A stretch of 64,000 nt of DNA from Brotaphodocola sp003480315 (GCF_964246085.1 NZ_CAXTPD010000005.1); one strand, 5' to 3'. Counted from the first letter of the stretch, positions 53,051 to 60,931 are shown. Notes: a model not told the origin generated them from the letters alone. Numbers and translations: made by a program.

Positions 53051-53584
53051 ATGAAATTTGATAAACTGGAACAGAACATTATTGATATGATCAAGGAGGA
53101 GCAGGCCAAGCTTGGTTATCGGAGGGAAAATATCCGCCTGTATTATCCTCTCAGTTCCCTGGTCCATCTGACCGGAGAAAAGCTTGGAGAACAGGAGATG
53201 CTGGCCCTGCTGACTGAATTCGGCAAAAAAACAAAGACATGTCTCGGCGGCGTGACGGTTGCGGCAAAGAAGGAACGCTTCTGTTTTCTGATTCCGGAGG
53301 AGGGTGTTGCTTATGTAAAGGAACATACCAGACCCAATGAATTTATCCGCGATCTTGTAGAACTGGTGGGAAAGCACGGCTGTACCATGGAGGAGATCAA
53401 AGCACTATTTGAAAAACAGCCCTGGCCGGTAACAGTGGAGCCGGTGAAAAACGGAGAATTTGATATTCTGATCCGTTTTGACAAAGAGGCAGATGATCCT
53501 TATTACTATTGTTTTAAAGACGAAGGATGCCACATCATTTATCACCGTTTTTTACCGGAAGATTACGCAGATTTTGAATTTTAG
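53051..53584 (+). CDS. DUF3877 family protein
   Basis: 177 aa, soluble, assigned to DUF3877 from overall pattern (YRRENIRLYYPLSSLVHLTG, CHIIYHRFLPEDYADFEF). No catalytic motif is evident. The ATG at 53051 has AGGAGA upstream; 21 residues of open frame further upstream are not needed. It is 24 bases from the next ATPase gene, which suggests a shared process. Confidence 0.75.
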   Translation: MKFDKLEQNIIDMIKEEQAKLGYRRENIRLYYPLSSLVHLTGEKLGEQEMLALLTEFGKKTKTCLGGVTVAAKKERFCFLIPEEGVAYVKEHTRPNEFIRDLVELVGKHGCTMEEIKALFEKQPWPVTVEPVKNGEFDILIRFDKEADDPYYYCFKDEGCHIIYHRFLPEDYADFEF

Positions 53585-53607
53585 CATGCATAAGCGGGAG
53601 GAACCAT

Positions 53608-55092
53608 ATGCCAGTATTTGATTTCAGTGACGCGCCGGACAAAAAGAATCCGGCCGAATGTACATACACCACGTTTCAGTCCAGTGAGCCGGAGGCATCA
53701 CCGGAAAAGCCAATCCTGATTCTGGATAACAGCAGGAAAAAGTGGCAACACCATTCCTGTGGAATGTTTACCAATCCGGTCAAACGTACGACCTTTGAAT
53801 TTAATGAGGAGGATGGCACCGTCAGTGCTGATATTTTGAAAATTGATGCGCGGTTTGTCAGTCTGTTAAAATGGCTTGGCGAAAACCATATCAGTGTCCG
53901 TTTATCAGGAGAAAACCGTCCGGAGGGATATGCGGTTTACAAAATCCGGGAAACTGCCTTTGGCGGTGGTACGAAGCTTTCTGCGGAGGACGGATTTTTG
54001 CAGTTCATGATCGAGCGCCTGTTTGCGAGCAATGCTCCCGGGGAAGCGGAGAACGATGAGAGCCTGGAAGAGGCCGGAGATGACATGAAGCTTACCAGCC
54101 TTCAGAGTATTACGGACTTTATGAATTGTGCAGGAAGAACCTTGCCGGACAACATCCGTCTCTGGGCCAGAAGAAACCTTGCGGTGGCACGATCCCATGA
54201 GGTATCTCCGGAAGAACGCCGTCATGCGCAGCGGGCGCTTTCCATCATGATGAATGTGCAGTGGAAGAGCAATTATTTTGAGTCCATCGACCCGAAGGAG
54301 GCACGCCGCATTCTGGATGAAGAGCTTTACGGCATGGAGCGGGTAAAACAGCGTATCATTGAGACGATCATTCAGATCAACCGGACTCACACACTTCCGG
54401 CTTATGGACTTTTGCTGGTAGGACCGGCTGGAACCGGTAAATCCCAGATTGCCTATGCGGTAGCCCGGATCCTGAAGCTGCCGTGGACCACGCTGGACAT
54501 GAGTTCGATCAATGACCCGGAGCAGCTTACCGGAAGCTCCCGCATCTATGCCAATGCAAAGCCCGGCATCATTATGGATGCGTTTTCCATGGCCGGCGAG
54601 TCCAATCTGGTGTTTATCATCAATGAGCTGGACAAGGCGGCTTCCGGCAAGGGCAACGGCAATCCGGCAGATGTGCTTTTAACCCTGTTGGATAATCTTG
54701 GTTTCACGGACAATTACATGGAGTGTATGATCCCGACTGTGGGCGTGTATCCCATTGCGACCGCCAACGATAAAGCTCAGATCAGTGCGCCGCTGATGTC
54801 ACGTTTTGCAGTGATTGATATTCCGGATTATACGGCAGAAGAAAAGAAAATAATCTTCTCCAGGTTTGCGCTGCCAAAGGTTTTAAAGCGCATGGGCTTA
54901 AAGGCCGGAGAGTGCGTGGTAGCGCCAGACGGACTGGATGCAGTTGTGGAGTTTTTCGCCGGAACCAGCGGAATCCGCGATCTGGAGCAGGCGGCCGAGC
55001 ACATTGCAGCGAATGCGCTGTATCAGATAGAAGTCGATCATGTGTCCGCGGTGGTATTTGACCGGGAAATGGTCATGAATCTACTGGGATGA
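53608..55092 (+). CDS. AAA family ATPase (Lon/MoxR-like core)
   Basis: 494 aa. The N-terminal half is unassigned and partly acidic. The AAA core begins near residue 230 (LDEELYGMERVKQRIIETI), with Walker A VGPAGTGKSQ, Walker B VFIINELDKAASG (Asn-Glu-Leu-Asp in place of the usual DEID), sensor PIATANDK and arginine finger MSRFAVIDI. It resembles the Lon ATPase module without a protease domain. Its target is unknown. Confidence 0.8.
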   Translation: MPVFDFSDAPDKKNPAECTYTTFQSSEPEASPEKPILILDNSRKKWQHHSCGMFTNPVKRTTFEFNEEDGTVSADILKIDARFVSLLKWLGENHISVRLSGENRPEGYAVYKIRETAFGGGTKLSAEDGFLQFMIERLFASNAPGEAENDESLEEAGDDMKLTSLQSITDFMNCAGRTLPDNIRLWARRNLAVARSHEVSPEERRHAQRALSIMMNVQWKSNYFESIDPKEARRILDEELYGMERVKQRIIETIIQINRTHTLPAYGLLLVGPAGTGKSQIAYAVARILKLPWTTLDMSSINDPEQLTGSSRIYANAKPGIIMDAFSMAGESNLVFIINELDKAASGKGNGNPADVLLTLLDNLGFTDNYMECMIPTVGVYPIATANDKAQISAPLMSRFAVIDIPDYTAEEKKIIFSRFALPKVLKRMGLKAGECVVAPDGLDAVVEFFAGTSGIRDLEQAAEHIAANALYQIEVDHVSAVVFDREMVMNLLG

Positions 55093-55098
55093 TAGTTT

Positions 55099-55133
55099 GT
55101 TACCCGGCATTCTTCACCTGTATGCCGGGTAAC
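55099..55133 (+). terminator. Hairpin after the AAA ATPase gene
   Basis: GTTACCCGGCAT and ATGCCGGGTAAC form a perfect 12-bp stem 6 bases after the stop. The downstream sequence is A-rich rather than T-rich, so it may act as a stability element or weak terminator. Confidence 0.6.
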
Positions 55134-55167
55134 TGAAAAATATAAAATAAAAAAATTCAAATTGTTG

Positions 55168-55196
55168 TTGACAATTAACACAATTTATATTATACT
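55168..55196 (+). promoter_or_regulatory. Promoter of the tRNA cluster
   Basis: TTGACA (55168-55173) and TATACT (55191-55196) with a 17-bp spacer, 12 bases before tRNA-Pro. Confidence 0.8.
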
Positions 55197-55207
55197 ACAG
55201 AACGTAG

Positions 55208-55281
55208 CGAGGCGTGGCTCAGTTTGGTAGAGCGCTGCGTTCGGGACGCAGAGGTCGCAAGTTCGAATCTTGTCGCCTCGA
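55208..55281 (+). tRNA. tRNA-Pro (CGG)
   Basis: Acceptor CGAGGCG/CGCCTCG, discriminator A, anticodon stem CTGCG/CGCAG with loop TTCGGGA (anticodon CGG) and T loop TTCGAAT. 74 nt; CCA not encoded. Confidence 0.95.
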
Positions 55282-55308
55282 CTCACTTCAGCTTATGCCT
55301 GAAGAAAT

Positions 55309-55380
55309 GGCCTCATGGTCAAGCGGTTAAGACGACGCCCTCTCACGGCGTAAACTCGGGTTCGATTCCCGATGAGGTCA
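55309..55380 (+). tRNA. tRNA-Glu (CTC)
   Basis: Acceptor GGCCTCA/TGAGGTC with one G-U pair, anticodon stem ACGCC/GGCGT with loop CTCTCAC (anticodon CTC), T loop TTCGATT. 72 nt; CCA not encoded. Confidence 0.94.
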
Positions 55381-55381
55381 T

Positions 55382-55412
55382 ATGCTTTGGATGTAAGTCC
55401 AAAGCATTTTTG
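55382..55412 (+). terminator. Terminator between tRNA-Glu and tRNA-Thr
   Basis: ATGCTTTGGA pairs perfectly with TCCAAAGCAT, followed by TTTTTG. It lies inside the tRNA cluster, so tRNA-Thr depends on readthrough or an unseen promoter. Confidence 0.8.
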
Positions 55413-55419
55413 TTAGGTC

Positions 55420-55492
55420 GCTTCTGTAGCGCAGTTGGTAGCGCAACGCATTCGTAATGCGTGGGTCGCCGGTTCGAGTCCGGCCAGGAGCT
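55420..55492 (+). tRNA. tRNA-Thr (CGT)
   Basis: Acceptor GCTTCTG/CAGGAGC, discriminator T, anticodon stem ACGCA/TGCGT with loop TTCGTAA (anticodon CGT), T loop TTCGAGT. 73 nt. It is the likely integration site of the neighbouring element, whose recombinase gene lies 305 bases downstream. Confidence 0.94.
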
Positions 55493-55506
55493 TATAAAGA
55501 AAAAAG

Positions 55507-55566
55507 AAAATCTCCCCAGAAAGCAAGGAAAATCAAGGGTTTCCGGCGTTTTGGGGAGATTTTTTT
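55507..55566 (+). terminator. Terminator after tRNA-Thr
   Basis: AAAATCTCCCCA pairs with TTGGGGAGATTTT with a long T tail. The 55,493-55,797 interval without a gene holds this terminator and the GGGGG repeat cluster; nothing else was seen. Confidence 0.8.
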
Positions 55567-55612
55567 ATACTTTTAAGATTAAGTATGAATAAGCAATTTT
55601 AAGAAGTTTTTA

Positions 55613-55667
55613 GGGGGAAACTGGGGGAAATCTGGGGGAAAAATACCTTTCCCCCACTTTTCCCCCA
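55613..55667. repeat. Helically phased GGGGGAAA repeats with inverted CCCCC copies
   Basis: GGGGG tracts begin at 55613, 55623 and 55634, and CCCCC tracts at 55651 and 55662, all about 10-11 bp apart and arranged as direct then inverted repeats. They lie between the putative attachment site and the recombinase gene, where arm-type integrase or excisionase sites occur. Confidence 0.65.
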
Positions 55668-55797
55668 GAAAAAACTTATTTTTATCGAAAAATAGATATT
55701 TTAATTGCTAATAAGTATTTATAAGTAAGAAAAAGTTCTCTCGGTGTTTTTCTAATCCTCCATAGTCTATATAGGAAATAATTTTACGAGGTGGACT

Positions 55798-57060
55798 ATG
55801 ATGACAAAACAAAATAGAAAATCAGATGAAATAACTTTTAGCGAATATAAAAAAAGTGGACGTTCTTATGTAAGGGCACGTCAGTGGGTAACATTAATAG
55901 ATGAATCAGTTGAGCGGATGGAAGGAAGTGGAAAAAATCGGGTAGATGCCAGAGCTGCCTTACAGTTGAATATCGAAAAACGCAATGAGCGTATCCAGTA
56001 TGGAATGAAGAAAGACGATGGGGATATTACGCTTGCTGAGGCCGTCAAGAACCTTATTGAAGAGCGTGCTAAGGAGTATGATAGGGAAAAGGGCAGAGAA
56101 GCCCGTAGAGACGTTTCTACGAAACGAGAATGGGATGTCTTTCACTCGCTGCTTTGCCCATTTGAAATTGCAAACAAAAAGCTGAACTGCATTTTTGTTA
56201 AAGATATAGAAACTTACCGAAAACAGCTTTCAAATGCGCGCTATGATAAGCATGTTACAAAGAAGAAGCATGAGCCAGAATATGTATACTACAGTGCTTC
56301 CACGCTAAATCGAATTATCCGCCTTGTTGTGACCGCTATTGATGATTATTATTTGTACCGTCCAGAAAAATCGCCGGCGATTGTATTAAAGCAATTTAAG
56401 CAAAGCAGTCCTGCCAAGACAGAGGCGGACTTTTTAGTAGGAGAAGAGTTTGAAATAGCATTAGCATATTTCCAAAAGATAAGAGAGCAGCCTAAATATG
56501 CATTGGATATTACATGCGCAGATGTATTTACGGTAGCTCTATTAATTGGTGCACGCCCGGGAGAAATTCTTGGGCTCCAGAAAAGAGACTGGAATGAAAA
56601 GACAGGAGAATTATCGATTCAGCGAACAGGAGAGTATGAGGACGGTCGTACAAAAACGGTAGGATCTGTTCGTGTTTTGACCCCACCGGAAATTGCTGCG
56701 GGAATTTTAAACCGACGTTGCTATGGAATTGCCGCAGATGATTTGATTTTTCCAGGAACAAAGAAAAATTTATTATCCCCCTCTAATCTTAATAAAAAAC
56801 TGAAGAGATGGCTGGCTGAGGCCGGAATTACTAAAAATCTGCATCCTCATTCTCTGCGCGGTTCATCAGGAACTTATCTGTTGGATCATGATGTTCCGAT
56901 TGAAGTAGTGTCCAGGATGTTTGGGCATCAGAATGTTTCCACAACGCAAAATTTCTATTCTACATATACAGAGACGCGCAGAAAGAAGGATGCCACAGAG
57001 ATATGCAATGTGTTCGATAGTTTAGCAGACAATATGAAGCAGAGTGAAGCTGCAAAATAG
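55798..57060 (+). CDS. Tyrosine recombinase/integrase
   Basis: 420 aa phage-type integrase. The N-terminal arm-binding and SAM-like domains (about 1-200) precede a catalytic domain. Catalytic residues are Arg in LIGARPGEILG, HxLR in HPHSLRGSSG, His in MFGHQNVSTTQ and Tyr in NFYSTYTETRR. Base composition is clearly more A/T-rich than the preceding genes. The position beside tRNA-Thr indicates that an integrated element starts here. No second copy of the tRNA 3' end was found in the window. Confidence 0.93.
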   Translation: MMTKQNRKSDEITFSEYKKSGRSYVRARQWVTLIDESVERMEGSGKNRVDARAALQLNIEKRNERIQYGMKKDDGDITLAEAVKNLIEERAKEYDREKGREARRDVSTKREWDVFHSLLCPFEIANKKLNCIFVKDIETYRKQLSNARYDKHVTKKKHEPEYVYYSASTLNRIIRLVVTAIDDYYLYRPEKSPAIVLKQFKQSSPAKTEADFLVGEEFEIALAYFQKIREQPKYALDITCADVFTVALLIGARPGEILGLQKRDWNEKTGELSIQRTGEYEDGRTKTVGSVRVLTPPEIAAGILNRRCYGIAADDLIFPGTKKNLLSPSNLNKKLKRWLAEAGITKNLHPHSLRGSSGTYLLDHDVPIEVVSRMFGHQNVSTTQNFYSTYTETRRKKDATEICNVFDSLADNMKQSEAAK

Positions 57061-57079
57061 AATTATGCCAGCTTTACAA

Positions 57080-57096
57080 TTCAACTGCCAGTTGAA
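57080..57096. promoter_or_regulatory. Operator-like palindrome upstream of the TIGR02452 gene
   Basis: TTCAACTG-C-CAGTTGAA, an 8-bp perfect inverted repeat 65 bases before the gene. An extended -10 (TGCTAAAAT, ending 57124) follows. No regulator gene is adjacent in the window. Confidence 0.6.
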
Positions 57097-57161
57097 CCCC
57101 TTCTTTCATTGTTTCTGCTAAAATAGACCCATACACAAAAGAGAAGGGACGTGGAAAAATT

Positions 57162-58010
57162 ATGAATACATATGAAAATGTGGAGATTTTTGAAGATACG
57201 AAAAGGCTGTGTGAAAAGAATGAAAAGCTGAAAACCTCTATTGCAGAGTCAGTGAAGAATCAGAAATTGATCCTGGAAAGCGAGAAACTGCCAGTTGTGG
57301 ATAAGAAGCGCTTTTCAAATGAAGCAAAAGTAGTAGTATCCACAAAGCGGACATTCGAGGCGGCCGCTGGCTATGCTGGGCAAAAGGTAGCTGTGCACAA
57401 CTTTGCATCGCCATATAAGCCAGGCGGAGGAGTGCTTAGAGGAGCTGGTGCACAGGAAGAGTGTCTTTGCAGATGCTCTGGGCTGTATTTCTGCCTGAAT
57501 AGGCCAGAACTGGAGAAGGGTTTTTATGGCCCGCACAGAAAAGTGCAAAATCCGATAGGCAGTGCAGATATCATCTATACACCTGCAGTGACTGTTTTTA
57601 AAACGGATACAGCTAAGCCGCAGCTGATGGATGAAGCTGCATGGTATGATGTGGATGTGATCACCTGTGCGGCTCCTGATCTGCGGGTAAAGAATAGTTT
57701 CCATGATATCCGAAACAATGTCACTCCTACAGTAAAAATCACTGATAAGGAACTTCTGGAAATCCATAAGAAGAGACTGTGCAGGATTCTGGATGTGGCT
57801 GCATTGAACGGCGCTGAAGTTGTGGTCCTCGGTGCCTTTAGGTGCGGAGCTTATCAGAATAAGCCGGAAGTAGTTGCAAGGGCTGCTAAGGAAGTAATTG
57901 CGGATTATCTGCATGCATTTGAAACTGTGGAGTTTGCTGTTTATTGTCCGCCGCAGAATGATATGAATTTCAAGGTTTTCAAGCGAGTCCTTGGCGGCCT
58001 GGAGAAGTAA
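57162..58010 (+). CDS. TIGR02452 family PARG-like macrodomain protein
   Basis: 282 aa microbial poly(ADP-ribose) glycohydrolase-like protein. The signature is SPYKPGGGVLRGAGAQEECL, matching the GGG...QEE catalytic loop of PARG enzymes. GAFRCGAYQNKPEVVA is the second conserved region. It probably hydrolyses ADP-ribose from proteins or nucleic acids. It sits in mobile DNA, so a role against ADP-ribosylating defence or toxin systems is possible; this is inference. Confidence 0.85.
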   Translation: MNTYENVEIFEDTKRLCEKNEKLKTSIAESVKNQKLILESEKLPVVDKKRFSNEAKVVVSTKRTFEAAAGYAGQKVAVHNFASPYKPGGGVLRGAGAQEECLCRCSGLYFCLNRPELEKGFYGPHRKVQNPIGSADIIYTPAVTVFKTDTAKPQLMDEAAWYDVDVITCAAPDLRVKNSFHDIRNNVTPTVKITDKELLEIHKKRLCRILDVAALNGAEVVVLGAFRCGAYQNKPEVVARAAKEVIADYLHAFETVEFAVYCPPQNDMNFKVFKRVLGGLEK

Positions 58011-58103
58011 AGCGTGAAATTGATTTTATTTTTCACGATAGTTGCCATATTCTATATAACTACTTACATAGAAAGGGCTACATAGTAGCAATGGTGAAAG
58101 AAT

Positions 58104-58394
58104 ATGAAAAAAGAGCTATTGAAAATTTTAGACAGTGAAGATGCGACATTCAGATTGAACAATATCTCATATTTGCACAGATGGACCAAGGATGCCTTAG
58201 GAAATGATGTAGATAGATTGGAACTTGAGTTTGATCATATTAATGGTGCATGCTTTTCTCTTTATGATAGAAATATCAAGAGCAGAGATTACGATGGGAT
58301 CATTAGAGAAAGTCAAGAAATAACACAGGCATTTTTTACAAAAGTATCTCACCGGCTGTGCTCAAACCTTAGAGCTGGATATCGAAACGTATAA
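58104..58394 (+). CDS. Hypothetical small protein
   Basis: 96 aa, soluble, mixed charge, no signal or membrane segment. A GGTGAAAG ribosome site precedes the ATG. I do not recognise the family. It is followed 13 bases later by a 50-codon gene that looks like part of an antitoxin, which raises the possibility of a toxin-antitoxin-like pair; weak. Confidence 0.6.
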   Translation: MKKELLKILDSEDATFRLNNISYLHRWTKDALGNDVDRLELEFDHINGACFSLYDRNIKSRDYDGIIRESQEITQAFFTKVSHRLCSNLRAGYRNV

Positions 58395-58407
58395 AGGGAA
58401 ATCAAAT

Positions 58408-58560
58408 ATGCCATTTAGAACGATAAATGTTTCAGAACCTATAGAGTTGCTGAGAAAAATGGATCCCGACTTCAAAAAGGCCTGGGACGAATCCAGAACG
58501 GAATATCAACAAATTGGGGAAATGATTAGCTTGCGCAAAAAGAAAAAATTCGAGACCTAA
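58408..58560 (+). CDS. Short protein resembling the N-terminus of an XRE-type antitoxin
   Basis: 50 aa. The segment MDPDFKKAWDESRTEYQQIG followed by EMISLRKKKKFET resembles the helix that precedes the HTH in HigA-like regulators, but the protein stops where the HTH should begin, within an A-rich run. AAAGGGA precedes the ATG and a terminator follows. It may be a truncated antitoxin or a genuine short protein. Confidence 0.5.
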   Translation: MPFRTINVSEPIELLRKMDPDFKKAWDESRTEYQQIGEMISLRKKKKFET

Positions 58561-58571
58561 AAATAAGAAGG

Positions 58572-58604
58572 AACTCTCGGCCAGAAAATGGTCGGGAGTT
58601 TTTG
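58572..58604 (+). terminator. Terminator after the short XRE-like gene
   Basis: AACTCTCGGCCA pairs with TGGTCGGGAGTT (two G-U pairs), followed by TTT. Confidence 0.75.
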
Positions 58605-58675
58605 CTTTCACCTTGTCATGTCCGAAAAATGTTGCTATGCTTATGTCATAAGATAGTAAGGACGTGATCATTCCC

Positions 58676-58906
58676 ATGAGGGTAGGAGATAAGGCATATA
58701 TCATCGAATCGAACCGCACCATCCGTAAGGTGGAAATTAAGCGCTGTTCTGGCGGGCTGTTCTTGGTGCGCTTTACTGACAGCGGCGGTGGCATCCAGGT
58801 GCGGCGCAACCGCCTCTTTGCCACGCACGAAGAAGCGGAGCAAAGCCTTCCAAAGCCCAACCCCGCAAAAAAGCCGATCAGCAATCCGTATGATCATTGG
58901 TATTGA
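58676..58906 (+). CDS. Small basic hypothetical protein
   Basis: 76 aa, basic, starting MRVGDKAYIIESNRTIRKVEI and ending NPYDHWY. A compact beta-rich fold seems likely (RCSGGLFLVRFTDSGGGIQV). Its composition is more G/C-rich than the surrounding element. The ATG at 58676 was preferred to the GTG at 58664 because TAAGGA is correctly spaced only for the former. Family not recognised; the repeat blocks that follow start just after its stop. Confidence 0.6.
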   Translation: MRVGDKAYIIESNRTIRKVEIKRCSGGLFLVRFTDSGGGIQVRRNRLFATHEEAEQSLPKPNPAKKPISNPYDHWY

Positions 58907-58914
58907 TATTGGAA

Positions 58915-59040
58915 AAAGAAGGGGAAAAGAAAGAAATACGCCCGGTTATTTCTTTCGGGCGGCGACAGCAGAGCGCAAGAATGCCGAGATGATTTTGTTC
59001 ATCCCGGCATCTTTTTCGCCTATGCAAATTGGAATTTATA
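58915..59040. repeat. Terminator repeat block, copy A
   Basis: Contains a CGCCCG/CGGGCG hairpin and then a strong terminator (ATGCCGAGATGA pairing with TCATCCCGGCAT, then CTTTTTCG). Positions 58935-58971 are identical to 59991-60027, and 58980-59028 are identical to 60037-60085. The promoter half of the block is missing here. Confidence 0.85.
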
Positions 59041-59041
59041 T

Positions 59042-59350
59042 TTACATATAAGTGAAAAACAAATTAAATAAAATGAGAGATAGAATAACAGCCGCCCAAA
59101 TCCAAAAACGAGCTTTCTTTTGCAAAGTTAAGTTCAAGATACTTGTTTCAACCAAAATAATAAAACTACCAATAATAGCAGGATAATGTGTTCCATTTGA
59201 ACCATTTGACCAAGGAGATATACCCAAGGCAATGAAGATTTCATCTCCAATGCAAAACTTCGCACTATTCCATGTGACACCAAATATAAGACCCAAAACA
59301 ATCAGCAGGACAGCAATGAGCTTATTGGTCAAGTTCTTTCTTTTGCTCAT
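59042..59350 (-). CDS. Small three-helix membrane protein
   Basis: 102 aa. A basic start (MSKRKNLTNK) precedes hydrophobic segments at about 10-28, 58-75 and 81-100. A GAGGTGATC ribosome site is present. It shares the minus-strand transcript with the VOC gene, 35 bases downstream of that gene. Family not recognised. Confidence 0.65.
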   Translation of the reverse strand: MSKRKNLTNKLIAVLLIVLGLIFGVTWNSAKFCIGDEIFIALGISPWSNGSNGTHYPAIIGSFIILVETSILNLTLQKKARFWIWAAVILSLILFNLFFTYM

Positions 59351-59385
59351 ATGATCACCTCATAAAATTCCGATTTAGTGTCCTT

Positions 59386-59838
59386 TTATAACGGCTGCAT
59401 CATTTCAAGGATAATGCCATCCGGGTCTCTGAAATAAAAAGCTCGGCTCTCCCCAAATCCATTTGCTCTAAAGTCGAAATACTGCGGCTCAGACAAGCAC
59501 TCCACATGATTTTCGATAAGGGTTTTGTAGACAGAATCAATGTCATCCGTATAGAAACATACTTCCGAGATGGATGTCGTAAACAAGTCTGATTGTTCTT
59601 TATTGAACTCACTATCTACGAACTGAATCAGCTCGACCGGTGGTGCTTCAATAGCCTTAGAACCGTTCAAATAAGCGACCCTTGCTTTGCAATTTACCTT
59701 ATGAAACATTTTATCTGTTTCTTCGCCTTCCATAAAGATTTCACCTTGAAATTCAAGCCCGAGAATGTCCCTGTAGAAAGCAATGGAGCGATCTATATCA
59801 GAAACGGTTAAGCCAACATGATAAATTCTTCCAATCAT
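59386..59838 (-). CDS. VOC family (glyoxalase/bleomycin resistance-like) protein
   Basis: 150 aa with two beta-alpha-beta-beta-beta modules: RIYHVGLTVSDIDRSIAFYRDILGLEF and ISEVCFYTDDIDSVYKTLIEN, ending FYFRDPDGIILEMMQPL. His7 and the final Glu match metal-ligand positions. Substrate unknown; members include glyoxalases and antibiotic-resistance proteins. A CAGGAGG ribosome site is present, and the promoter lies in repeat block B. Confidence 0.88.
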   Translation of the reverse strand: MIGRIYHVGLTVSDIDRSIAFYRDILGLEFQGEIFMEGEETDKMFHKVNCKARVAYLNGSKAIEAPPVELIQFVDSEFNKEQSDLFTTSISEVCFYTDDIDSVYKTLIENHVECLSEPQYFDFRANGFGESRAFYFRDPDGIILEMMQPL

Positions 59839-59879
59839 AATTTATAGCCTCCTGAGAAAATTCCGATTTGTTTTTTCTC

Positions 59880-60098
59880 CCAAAATCATATCACAAAACC
59901 AATTTACTGAAAAGATGGCGGAAAAGAATAGGAACAGGAAAAACAAAAGAAGAAAAGTAGAGGAAGATGATAACGGAAAAGTAAGAGGAAAATACGCCCG
60001 GTTATTTCTTTCGGGCGGCGACAGCAGTAAAATAAGAATGCCGAGATGATTTTGTTCATCCCGGCATCTTTTTCGCCTATGCAAACTGGAATTTTCAA
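59880..60098. repeat. Terminator/promoter repeat block, copy B
   Basis: The left part (59881-59968) is nearly identical to 60739-60826 and contains a minus-strand promoter: TTTTCA (59908-59913) and TATGAT (59885-59890), 17-bp spacer, driving the VOC gene. The right part repeats the two hairpins of copy A. Confidence 0.85.
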
Positions 60099-60099
60099 A

Positions 60100-60702
60100 T
60101 TAGTCTTTGCAAATAACCTTTGAACCTTCACCGTCAATTACAATTCCCTGACGGTTGTTAATTGGGCATAGATTCAAATCCGAAAACTCAGTCATTATTT
60201 TCTCGGTAACTTTCTTAAATGGTGCTGTAAGATAATGCGGAAGAACATAGAAATCAATCAAATCAAGCCCTGCATCATCTTCTTGTGAGTAGTCCTCCGG
60301 CTTTTCATCCATTTGCTGGATATATTGGATGCTTGAAGCGCATATAATTGCGCCTGCCGACTCGCCGATCATCAATTTTCCATTTGCCAATTCCTTTTTC
60401 AGCAGCCCATCAGTTCCCGTTTTACGGAGCCGGTCCATAAGAAAAAAAGAATTTCCGCCGGTAAAATATATCACATCTGCATCTTCAAAAACAGACTGTA
60501 TCGTTGAATAAGCCTCCGTTGAAATATCAATTTCAGTTACGATTGCTCCCAACTTTTTGAATAATTTTCGAGCCGAGCCGACATAACCGGTGTAGCCTTC
60601 ACGCAGCGAAGCTGTTGGAATAAATGCGACTTTCTTATTTTCAATTTCTTCCTTTATCAGACTTCCTACACTTGAAAAATGCGAACATAAAAATAGTTAC
60701 AT
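60100..60702 (-). pseudogene. S51 peptidase gene interrupted by a stop at codon 2
   Basis: Read from the ATG at 60702 the second codon is TAA, then the frame stays open for about 198 codons. It encodes an S51 (dipeptidase E-like) protein: VAFIPTASLREGYTGYVGSA, YFTGGNSFFL, the catalytic-serine motif GESAGAII and LPHYL. GGAGAA precedes the ATG. A single base change of AAA to TAA would explain it. The surviving internal open frame (to 60552) starts at a TTG and lacks the first 50 residues. Promoter in repeat block C. Confidence 0.8.
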
Positions 60703-60734
60703 CAATATTCTCCTTTATAAATCCCAATTTGTCT

Positions 60735-60930
60735 CTCTCAAAATCATACCACAAAAACAATTTACTGGAAAGATGGCGGAAAAGAACAGGAATAGGAAAA
60801 ACCAAAGAAGAAAAGTAGAGGAAGATAACAAAAACGCCCGGAACGGGCAGCGACAGCAGTAGGTCATTGAAATATAAATAAAGAATAGAAGCCGAGTTGG
60901 AATAAAACTTCCATCTCGGCTTTTGTGGTT
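60735..60930. repeat. Terminator/promoter repeat block, copy C
   Basis: 60739-60826 matches block B with few mismatches and carries a minus-strand promoter: TTTCCA (60766-60771) and TATGAT (60743-60748), 17-bp spacer. The CGCCCGG..CGGGCAGCGACAGCAG segment follows in diverged form. The terminator is a different hairpin (AAGCCGAGTTGGAA with TTCCATCTCGGCTT, then TT) at 60889-60924. Confidence 0.8.
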
Positions 60931-60931
60931 C

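Noticed and set aside
58915..60930. Classical integron attC sites
   Set aside because: No GTTRRRY core sites or integron integrase were seen; the blocks are terminator/promoter repeats instead.
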